Part shown: one piece after another, positions 32,475 to 39,742 of the stretch
How positions within the stretch are numbered: the first letter of the stretch is position 1
Layout: every line of letters starts with the position of its first letter
Source: an uncultured Coprococcus sp.
GTDB taxonomy: Bacteria > Bacillota > Clostridia > Lachnospirales > Lachnospiraceae
NCBI GenBank assembly: GCA_934277375.1
Contig: CAKQTZ010000010.1
Location: forward strand, 23,349 to 87,348
DNA: 64,000 nt
Direction: 5' to 3'
Translations under genes and position numbers: made by a program
Notes under the pieces: model-generated
Database searches by the model: none
What the model was told of the DNA's origin: nothing
What the model saw: the letters and a program-made list of their open reading frames with translations, nothing else

Positions 32475-32520
32475 ACTCCTGGTGTCAGTTATCGCTGGCA
32501 TCAGGAGTTTTTCTTCTTTT
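32475..32520 (+). terminator. Terminator or attenuator before the oxidoreductase gene
   Basis: ACTCCTGGTGTCAG pairs with CTGGCATCAGGAGT (two G-U pairs) followed by TTTTCTTCTTTTTTT. It is 200 bases after the aldolase stop and 130 before the next start; either termination of the first or attenuation of the second fits. Confidence 0.65.
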
Positions 32521-32649
32521 TTTCGGGCTGTGTGTTATAATCGGATGTGTAGTGTCAAATTTGTCAAAAACAACCAGAGAAATACTTGGGAAGATTGCTA
32601 TATGCAGCGACAGCACTTGAAACATATAGAAATAACAGGAGGACAGCAC

Positions 32650-33618
32650 GTGAATATAGGAATATTGGGCGCAGGCAAGATTGCCGGTGTTATGGCAGAT
32701 ACGATAAATAAGATGGCTGATGTAGAATTGTATGCGGTAGGTTCAAGAACTTTGGAAAAGGCAAATGCATTTGCCAGGGAATTTGATATAGATAAGGCTT
32801 ATGGAAGTTATGAAGAACTGGTCGGTGACGACGCGATAGATCTTATATATATTGCAACGCCGCATTCGCATCACTATGAGCATATGAAGCTCTGCATAGA
32901 ACATGGAAGAAATGTACTCTGCGAGAAAGCATTTACCTACGATGCTGCGCAGGCTGAGAAGATCGCAGCTCTGGCAGCGGAGAAGAAGGTGTATGTGGCT
33001 GAGGCAATATGGACGAGGTATATGCCGTCCAGACAGATAATAAATGAAATTTTGGAATCAGGTGTGATAGGGGATATCAGGACAATGACCTGCAATCTGT
33101 CCTATCCGATATCAAAGATAGAGCGTCTGATCAGACCAGAACTGGCAGGAGGTGCCCTTTTAGACGTGGGAGTTTATGGGCTGAACTTCATTGTCATGCA
33201 TATGGGTAAGGAGATCTCAGCTATCGAATCGTCTGTCGTGATGCATGAGACCGGGGTAGACGGACAGGAGAGCATAACAGTCAAATACGAAGACGGAAGG
33301 ATGGCAGTGACGACCCACAGCATATATGGCAGATCGGACAGAAAAGGAATCTTCTATGGCGAGAAGGGATATATGATAGTCAATAATATAAATAATCCGC
33401 AGGGGATAGATGTGTTCGACTGTGAGGACAGGCTTATCAGACACGTGGATGTACCGGAACAGATAAGTGGTTATGAGTATGAGATCATGGAAAGTCTGGA
33501 TATGATCAGACAGGGGCGTACGCAGAGTGAGTCGATGCCTATGTCTGAGTCGATATATATGATGAAGCTTATGGATGATATTAGAAAAGAGTGGGATGGA
33601 GCATTAAAAAGATTGTAA
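32650..33618 (+). CDS. Gfo/Idh/MocA-family oxidoreductase
   Basis: A Rossmann start NIGILGAGKIAGVMAD binds NAD(P), and the family motif CEKAFTYDAAQ (EKP-like, with Ala in place of Pro) follows near residue 95. The C-terminal half has the usual AGGALLDVGVYGLNF. Start is GTG 32650 after AGGAGG (32638-32643); the longer frame from 32482 overlaps the terminator and is not credible. Likely acts on a sugar or inositol derivative, substrate unknown. Confidence 0.88.
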   Translation: MNIGILGAGKIAGVMADTINKMADVELYAVGSRTLEKANAFAREFDIDKAYGSYEELVGDDAIDLIYIATPHSHHYEHMKLCIEHGRNVLCEKAFTYDAAQAEKIAALAAEKKVYVAEAIWTRYMPSRQIINEILESGVIGDIRTMTCNLSYPISKIERLIRPELAGGALLDVGVYGLNFIVMHMGKEISAIESSVVMHETGVDGQESITVKYEDGRMAVTTHSIYGRSDRKGIFYGEKGYMIVNNINNPQGIDVFDCEDRLIRHVDVPEQISGYEYEIMESLDMIRQGRTQSESMPMSESIYMMKLMDDIRKEWDGALKRL

Positions 33619-33779
33619 AAATCCGAATAATATAAAGTCCAAAGAACTTGAAAATATGCCGGCGTCATTTATACTATTTTATTAGATTATATTTTGCTCT
33701 AAGAGTGAATTAAGATTAAGATAGCAGATGAGAAAAAGAGAATTTAACAAGACTGTATGATGAAAGAGGGAGGTATTGT

Positions 33780-34298
33780 ATGCGGGAGATGCGGAGAAGT
33801 GACAGGATGATAACAGATCGTGAAGAGATAGTGGATGTACTTGATTCGTGCAAGGTGTTTCGTGTGGCGGTGCACGATGAAGAGGGAATGTACATAGTTC
33901 CGCTGAATTTCGGCTATACCTACGAAGAGGATGTCCTGAAGCTTTACTTCCACTCTGCCGGCGAGGGCAGGAAGGTGGATGCTTTGGCAGCAGATCCGAA
34001 GGTTGCCATAGAGATGGACACGGATCATTATCTGGTCGAGGGACCAAATGCATGCAGCTTCGGTTATCTCTACAGCAGTATCATGGGAAATGGCACAGCC
34101 AGAAAGCTCACAGATCCGGAGGAGAAGTGTGCGGCGCTTAATTGCCTCATGAATCATCAGCTCATGAGAAATACTGATAATATGAGGTCATTTGACAAGA
34201 TAGAGAAGAAGAAATACAACTACTCAGACCAGATGCTTGCAGCGGTAAATGTGTATGAGATAGTAGTGGAGAGCTTCACATGTAAGTCCAGAAGATAA
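33780..34298 (+). CDS. Nim-like pyridoxamine-phosphate-oxidase-fold flavoprotein
   Basis: The 172-residue protein has the split-barrel features of NimA/PPOX proteins: start MRRSDRMITDREEIVDVL, then VAVHDEEGMYIVPLNFGY and LYFHSAGEGRKVDAL. Such proteins bind flavin and reduce small molecules; nitroimidazole reduction is one reported role for some members. The start ATG 33780 follows GAGGGAGG. Standing alone, the physiological substrate is unknown. Confidence 0.85.
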   Translation: MREMRRSDRMITDREEIVDVLDSCKVFRVAVHDEEGMYIVPLNFGYTYEEDVLKLYFHSAGEGRKVDALAADPKVAIEMDTDHYLVEGPNACSFGYLYSSIMGNGTARKLTDPEEKCAALNCLMNHQLMRNTDNMRSFDKIEKKKYNYSDQMLAAVNVYEIVVESFTCKSRR

Positions 34299-34481
34299 GC
34301 ATACGGAATAAATCATCCTGATAGTTTAAAGAATTGACGAAGATCGTATAACAACTTATAATCAGACAGGATATAGTACAAATGGAGTATATATATTGTT
34401 TCGCAGTACAGTTCAGATGGTGCGGGATATTTAGAAGATTTTTAACCATGAAGTAATTAGGTAGAAAGGTGAAAACAGGAG

Positions 34482-36158
34482 ATGGATTACAACAAATTAG
34501 CTGATTTGATATTTGCAGATATAACAGATACAGTGGATGATCTTGAGAAGAGATTCCCTGAGAGAGATCTTCCGGAGGGAGCAAGGGTGACAAGATTTGC
34601 GCCAAGCCCTACAGGATACATGCACATCGGCGGACTGTATGCTGCCATGATCTCAAGAAAGCTTGCAAAGCAGAGCGGTGGCGTGTTCTACCTCAGAATA
34701 GAGGATACCGATAGGAAGAGAGAGCTTGAGGACGGTGTAAATGAGATCATCAATTCGCTGAAGAAGTTTGATCTTGGATTTGACGAGGGACCATTTGAGG
34801 GCGGCGAGACCATATATGGTCCATATAAGCAGAGCGAGAGAAAAGAGATATATCAGACCTGTGTCAAGAAACTTATGCAGGAGGGATATGCATATCCTGA
34901 CTTTACAACAGCCGAGGAGCTTGACGAGATCAGGGCAAAGCAGGAGGCTGCAAAGGTTGACATAGGATATTACGGTGAGTATGCGGTTGGAAGAAACCTG
35001 ACATATGAGCAGATAGAGGAGAAGCTTGCTGCGGGCGAGCCTTATGTTGTGAGACTCAAGAGTCCGGGTGAGGCAGGAAAGACTGTTATCTACAGTGATC
35101 CTATCAGGGGCAAGATTGAGATGCCTGAGAATATCATGGATGTGGTACTTCTGAAGTCAGATGGAATACCTACATACCATTTTGCACATGCAGTTGACGA
35201 TCACTTCATGAGGACAAATCTTGTCATCAGAGGTGACGAGTGGCTTGCGTCATATCCACTTCACAAGCAGCTCTTTGACCTGTGCGGATTTGCACTTCCA
35301 AAGTATGCGCATATCGCACCTATCATGAAGCTTGAGGTCACTGTGGACGAGGAGGGCGAGCACCAGCGAAAGAGAAAACTCAGCAAGAGAAAGGATCCGG
35401 AGGCTGCGGTTGGCTTCTATGCAGAGCAGGGCTTTCCATCAGTCAGCGTGCTTGAGTACCTTATGACAATAGCAAACTCCAACTACGAGGAGTGGCATGC
35501 AGCCCATGCGGACAAGACGATAGACGACTTCACACTTTCACTCAAGAAGATGCCTGTCAGCGGTGCGCTTTTTGATATGGTGAAGCTCAACGATGTCAGC
35601 AAGGAGATGATCTCAAAGCTCACAGTCGAGGAGTGCTACGACCTCATCATGGAGTGGGCAAAGGAGCATGACGAGAATATATATACATTTGGCACACAGG
35701 ACAAGGATGGCTTCATGAAGACCATCAACCTGTGGAAGATGTCAGGCAAGAAGGTCCGCAAGGACGTCGGCAAATGGTCAGATCTGCGCGCGATGTTCGG
35801 TTATCTGTACACACCTGAGGACGAGCTGGATCTCCAGTATGAGATAGACGAGAAGTACACACCGGAGATGATCACAGAGATCATCGAGGAGTACAAGAGG
35901 GATCTCTTCCTTGACTCAGAGGACTGGTTCTCAAGCATGAAGGTCATGGGCGAGAAGATCGGCTACTGTCCAAATGTCAAGGAGTACAAGCAGAATCCTG
36001 ACGGATACAAGGGAAGTATCACAGATGTATGTACTATAGTCAGAGTTGCCATCACAGGCAAGCAGAACTCACCTGATCTGTTCACCATCATGAACGTGAT
36101 TGGAAAAGACAAGACCATGGGCAGACTGGACAAGTTCCTTGCGTGGGTGAATAGATAG
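34482..36158 (+). CDS. gltX: Glutamyl-tRNA synthetase
   Basis: A class I synthetase of 558 residues with HIGH-type motif in APSPTGYMHIGGLYAAM and KMSKS-type motif KLSKRKDPEAAVGF. It is longer than the common 480-residue form, like other clostridial GltX, with an extended C-terminal anticodon region. It charges tRNA-Glu and, in species lacking GlnRS, also tRNA-Gln. The start ATG 34482 has a modest GAAAGGTG site. Confidence 0.94.
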   Translation: MDYNKLADLIFADITDTVDDLEKRFPERDLPEGARVTRFAPSPTGYMHIGGLYAAMISRKLAKQSGGVFYLRIEDTDRKRELEDGVNEIINSLKKFDLGFDEGPFEGGETIYGPYKQSERKEIYQTCVKKLMQEGYAYPDFTTAEELDEIRAKQEAAKVDIGYYGEYAVGRNLTYEQIEEKLAAGEPYVVRLKSPGEAGKTVIYSDPIRGKIEMPENIMDVVLLKSDGIPTYHFAHAVDDHFMRTNLVIRGDEWLASYPLHKQLFDLCGFALPKYAHIAPIMKLEVTVDEEGEHQRKRKLSKRKDPEAAVGFYAEQGFPSVSVLEYLMTIANSNYEEWHAAHADKTIDDFTLSLKKMPVSGALFDMVKLNDVSKEMISKLTVEECYDLIMEWAKEHDENIYTFGTQDKDGFMKTINLWKMSGKKVRKDVGKWSDLRAMFGYLYTPEDELDLQYEIDEKYTPEMITEIIEEYKRDLFLDSEDWFSSMKVMGEKIGYCPNVKEYKQNPDGYKGSITDVCTIVRVAITGKQNSPDLFTIMNVIGKDKTMGRLDKFLAWVNR

Positions 36159-36168
36159 GATATATCAA

Positions 36169-36358
36169 TTGGCTGCGAACATTAAGTTGGCACAGTCTGT
36201 ATCGTGTTTGACATAACCATGCAGGAGCGCTCCCGCTCAACTCAGGCTGCAGCGGCACTAGCGCTCGCAGGCTCACTGAGAGCCGGCGCTTTCCTATGTC
36301 CTGCATCAGTTAATGTCAAAACGATTACAGATTGTACAATATACTTATTCGCAGCCAA
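36169..36358 (-). ncRNA. Long-hairpin element, family A, copy 3 (reverse)
   Basis: The core is on the minus strand: GCCGG, AGTGCCGCTGCAG and the stem CCGCT / AGCGG before GAGCG, matching copies at 26.4 and 48.3 kb. The outer stem is very long: TTGGCTGCGAA/TTCGCAGCCAA at the ends, then ACAGTCTGTATCGT with ACGATTACAGATTGT, then TTTGACATAAC...ATGCAGGA with its partner, about 60 pairs with interruptions. It fills the gap between gltX and argJ. Confidence 0.6.
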
Positions 36359-36404
36359 GTGAGGATGCTTGGTCAAAATATATTTTAGAAGGGACAGGAT
36401 TATT

Positions 36405-37649
36405 ATGAATAAGAAGATATATGACGGTTATACATATGTAGATGGTGGCGTGTGCGCTGCAAAGGGTTTCACAGCAAATGGCCTTAACTGTGGACTGAAC
36501 TCTGACAAGAACAAGAATGATCTCGGAATGGTATTTTCTGAGGTGCCATGTGTGGCAGCAGGCGTGTATACACAGAACAAGGTGAAGGGCGCACCGGTCA
36601 CAGTTACCAAGGAGCACCTGAAGAAGTCCGGCAACAAGGCACAGGCAGTCATCGTGAACTCCAAGAATGCCAACACATGCAACGCAGATGGAATAGAGAA
36701 AGCTGAGAAGATATCCCAGCTTGCAGCGGATGCCCTGGGTATAGATGTGAACCTTGTCATCAATGCTTCAACAGGCGTCATCGGACAGATCATCCCTATC
36801 GAGCCATTTGAGGAGCACATGAAGGAACTTGCCGACGGTCTCTCGGCAGACGGCAACGACAAGGCGGCAAATGCTATCATGACCACAGACACAGTGGACA
36901 AGCAGGTTGCTGTCCAGTTCGACATAGATGGTGTGACATGCACCCTTGGCGGTATGGCAAAGGGAAGCGGAATGATCCATCCAAACATGGCTACAACGCT
37001 TAACTTCATCACCTCAGACATAGCTATCACATCAGAGCTTATCCAGAAGGCACTCTCAGAGATCGTAAAGGTGACATACAACTGTCTCTCTGTAGACGGA
37101 GACCAGTCCACAAATGATACTCTGACAGTCATGGCAAATGGCCTTGCGGGCAACAAGCTCATCGACACGGAGAACGAAGCTTATGAGAAGTTCAAGAAGG
37201 CACTCTACATAGTTATGGAGTGTATGACCATGATGCTTGCCTCGGACGGTGAGGGCGCAACCAAGATGATCGAGTGCACAGTTGCAGGAGCACCTGACCT
37301 TGACACAGCCATCATAGTTGCAAAGAGCGTTATCCGCTCCCCACTTACAAAGTGTGCTATGTTCGGCGAGGACGCCAACTGGGGACGTATCCTCTGTGCT
37401 ATCGGATATGCGGAGGCTGATTTCGATATAGATAAGGTTGCAGTTGACCTTGAGTCAGAATTTGGCGTGGTTCCTGTATGCCGCAATGGCGCAGGAGTGC
37501 CATTCTCAGAGGAGAAGGCAGCCAAGGTATTGAGCTCAGATGAGATACACATCAACATAGATCTCGGAATCGGCGAAGTGACAGCCAAGGCATGGGGCTG
37601 TGACCTGACATATGATTACGTGAAGATCAATGGGGATTATCGTTCGTAG
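36405..37649 (+). CDS. argJ: Ornithine acetyltransferase / N-acetylglutamate synthase
   Basis: The 414-residue enzyme moves acetyl from acetylornithine to glutamate in arginine synthesis. Motifs include VNSKNANTCN, NASTGVIGQIIP and the self-cleavage region KGSGMIHPNMATTLNF, where the chain splits before the Thr of MAT-T. ATG 36405 after GAAGGGACAGG is preferred to an upstream in-frame GTG/ATG at 36369. It stands apart from other arg genes. Confidence 0.94.
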   Translation: MNKKIYDGYTYVDGGVCAAKGFTANGLNCGLNSDKNKNDLGMVFSEVPCVAAGVYTQNKVKGAPVTVTKEHLKKSGNKAQAVIVNSKNANTCNADGIEKAEKISQLAADALGIDVNLVINASTGVIGQIIPIEPFEEHMKELADGLSADGNDKAANAIMTTDTVDKQVAVQFDIDGVTCTLGGMAKGSGMIHPNMATTLNFITSDIAITSELIQKALSEIVKVTYNCLSVDGDQSTNDTLTVMANGLAGNKLIDTENEAYEKFKKALYIVMECMTMMLASDGEGATKMIECTVAGAPDLDTAIIVAKSVIRSPLTKCAMFGEDANWGRILCAIGYAEADFDIDKVAVDLESEFGVVPVCRNGAGVPFSEEKAAKVLSSDEIHINIDLGIGEVTAKAWGCDLTYDYVKINGDYRS

Positions 37650-37692
37650 ACATATAAAGTTGTAGAATGATAAGTTATATGTAACATAGAAG

Positions 37693-37726
37693 AATGGACT
37701 GTCAATTGATGACAGTCCATTTTGTG
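37693..37726 (+). terminator. Terminator after argJ
   Basis: ATGGACTGTC / GACAGTCCAT stem followed by TTTGTG; short T-tract. Confidence 0.7.
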
Positions 37727-37728
37727 TA

Positions 37729-37790
37729 TAGTAACAAAAAATATTGATTAGTAACATAAAAAATGTTATTGTATAAAAAATAAGTTACTA
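37729..37790 (+). promoter_or_regulatory. Promoter and candidate operator of the AbiE-like pair
   Basis: TAGTAAC occurs at 37729-37735 and 37749-37755 (20 bp apart, two DNA turns), and its inverse GTTACTA at 37784-37790. The second copy abuts TTGATT (37744-37749), 17-base spacer, TATTGT (37767-37772). Self-repression by the antitoxin, known for AbiEi, would fit. Confidence 0.55.
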
Positions 37791-37800
37791 AAGTGGTGAT

Positions 37801-38769
37801 ATGATGATAAATGAAATTAATAAAGCGTTTGGATTAGATTTTCAAATAAGTAAAAAAGAAAAAATAAGAAACGTGCCTATATTTATGACAATAAAACGAG
37901 AATTTTATGAAGCTAGTAATGGTGTGGATAGTTTTTTGTTAGTAAAAGTCTCTGATGATGAGAAGTTTGGGGTTGTTGCATTGGAGAAACAGCGAAGAAT
38001 GTATGAAGAGAAAACGGATATGCAAATAGCTTATTGGTTTGTCAAGCTGACAAGATCACAAAGAGACTCGTTAATAGGACATCATATTCCTTTTGTGGCA
38101 GAAGATAAGCAGCTATATCTTCCGTTTTTAGGAATATCAATACAGAATTCTTTTAAGAATAATACAGGTAATGTCAAAACCGATAAGATGATGCCTGTTA
38201 CACAAAGTCTGTTTTTATATTTGATCTATGAATGCGCAAACAAAAAGGTGTTGAAGAAACAGGCTGCTGACAAATTGAATGTTACTAAGACGTCTATAAC
38301 AAGAGCAAGTGAACAACTAAAAAAAATGGGATTGATACAGCAGGAGAAGACAGGAAAAGAGATTTACATGTGTACTGTTGCAGATGGATACAAACTGTTT
38401 TTGATGGCGAAGAAATATCTCATCAACCCAGTTCAAGAGTCATTTGTAATAGAAAAAAACACTTCCATACAGGAAAAAATCATATCGGGAGAGACTGCGT
38501 TATCAAGATATTCGATGCTGAATCCATCACGGATAGAAAGCGTGGCAATGGATAAAGAACTAGCAAAATCATATAGTCCCGAGAAAGTGGACGAAATATG
38601 GAATGAGGACAAAGAACTTATAAGGATAGAATCTTGGAAATATGATCCGAACAAGTTTTCAAAAAAAGGAGTAGTAGATCCGATATCTTTATATATGACA
38701 TTGTCTGACCATCAGGATGAGAGAATAGAGGGAGCATTAGAGGAAATGATGGAGGGGTACAAATGGTAA
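37801..38769 (+). CDS. AbiEi-like winged-helix antitoxin
   Basis: The 322-residue protein has a MarR-like winged helix in the middle (KQAADKLNVTKTSITRASEQLKK) and the segment SGETALSRYSMLNP, similar to the S-G-x-x-A-L motif of AbiEi antitoxins. It lies directly before, and overlaps by seven bases, a nucleotidyltransferase gene, the standard AbiE gene order. It probably represses its own promoter and counteracts the partner. The DNA is AT-rich compared with neighbours, hinting at transfer. A plain transcription regulator is the alternative. Confidence 0.7.
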   Translation: MMINEINKAFGLDFQISKKEKIRNVPIFMTIKREFYEASNGVDSFLLVKVSDDEKFGVVALEKQRRMYEEKTDMQIAYWFVKLTRSQRDSLIGHHIPFVAEDKQLYLPFLGISIQNSFKNNTGNVKTDKMMPVTQSLFLYLIYECANKKVLKKQAADKLNVTKTSITRASEQLKKMGLIQQEKTGKEIYMCTVADGYKLFLMAKKYLINPVQESFVIEKNTSIQEKIISGETALSRYSMLNPSRIESVAMDKELAKSYSPEKVDEIWNEDKELIRIESWKYDPNKFSKKGVVDPISLYMTLSDHQDERIEGALEEMMEGYKW

Positions 38770-39509
38770 TAGGAATGAACTCGTTTCGTGATAAATTCAG
38801 AGACTATGTAGATTGTTATACGATTATTGGTGGCGCGGCATGCGATATACTTATGTCGGAAAATGGTGCAGAATTTAGAGCGACAAAAGATATTGATATG
38901 ATTTTGATCTTGGAAGATAATTCTCGTGGGTTTGGAAAGGTGTTTTGGGAGTATATCAAAGAAGCTGGATATAAGTGCGGTTGGAAAAATAGCGATAAAG
39001 TGCATTTTTACAGATTTACTGAACCTAATCCAGGATATCCTGCAATGATTGAGTTGTTTTCAAGATTGCCCGGATATCATTTGGATGTTGGGACTGGAAT
39101 TATACCGATTCACATAGATGATAACACTTCAAGTTTATCTGCTATCTTGCTAAATGATGATTTTTATAATTTTATGATGCAGGGGAGAACAGTTGTAAAT
39201 GGAATCAGTGTGTTGGGAGCTGAGTATCTTATACCATTCAAAATGTTTGCATGGTTGGATTTAAGAAACAAAAAGAGTTTAGGGGAACATGTGAATGAAA
39301 AAGATTTGAAAAAACATAAGTATGATGTATTTAGATTGCTTCAAATCGTGCAAAATGATGCAAGAATAGAGACAAATGGCTTGGTGAGAAAAAGCATATT
39401 GGAGTACTTGGACATTATATTAGATGAAAATATTCCATTTTCTCAACTGGGATTGCCTTTTGAAAAAGATGCGGCGATCTCGTTGTTGAGTGAGATATAC
39501 ATTGTATAG
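38763..39509 (+). CDS. AbiEii-like nucleotidyltransferase toxin
   Basis: The N-terminal part shows the nucleotidyltransferase signature: IIGGAACDILM followed by RATKDIDMILIL, with the two Asp residues for metal binding. The rest (KMFAWLDLRNKK, KKHKYDVFRLL) matches AbiEii-type substrate helices with the lysine-rich motif. AbiEii toxins transfer nucleotides to tRNA and stop growth, often against phages. The start ATG 38763 lies within the end of the upstream gene, implying coupled translation. Family call is by motif only. Confidence 0.75.
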   Translation: MVIGMNSFRDKFRDYVDCYTIIGGAACDILMSENGAEFRATKDIDMILILEDNSRGFGKVFWEYIKEAGYKCGWKNSDKVHFYRFTEPNPGYPAMIELFSRLPGYHLDVGTGIIPIHIDDNTSSLSAILLNDDFYNFMMQGRTVVNGISVLGAEYLIPFKMFAWLDLRNKKSLGEHVNEKDLKKHKYDVFRLLQIVQNDARIETNGLVRKSILEYLDIILDENIPFSQLGLPFEKDAAISLLSEIYIV

Positions 39510-39587
39510 TGATGTTTTGAGCTAATTTATGAAATACTTTTTTGAATGACGCATATAAAACTCATAATAAATTGGAAAGATAGTACG

Positions 39588-39616
39588 CAAGATAATAAGC
39601 AAGATAATAAGCAAGA
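39588..39616 (+). repeat. Short direct repeat GCAAGATAATAA
   Basis: GCAAGATAATAA appears twice and then a third GCAAGAT in the otherwise plain gap (39510-39742) before the GH3 gene. No other signal is evident in this gap. Confidence 0.6.
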
Positions 39617-39742
39617 TGAAAATGCTATCAGCACAGTAAATAAAAAAAGTTTTCCATATCAATAAAAGGCTAAAACTTGTAAAATAAATAACATGATTAT
39701 GTCATGAAATAAATAGGTGTTCAAAACGTTGGAGGTTAATAC

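Noticed and set aside
32425..32520. A known riboswitch before the oxidoreductase gene
   Set aside because: Apart from the terminator-like hairpin I could not match any conserved aptamer blocks, so only the hairpin is listed.
32482..32649. N-terminal extension of the Gfo/Idh protein from 32482
   Set aside because: It runs through a terminator-like hairpin; GTG 32650 has an AGGAGG site and begins the Rossmann fold.
36428..37168. Antisense frame of 246 codons opposite argJ
   Set aside because: Typical shadow of a well-biased coding gene; composition Ser/Pro-rich with no domain.
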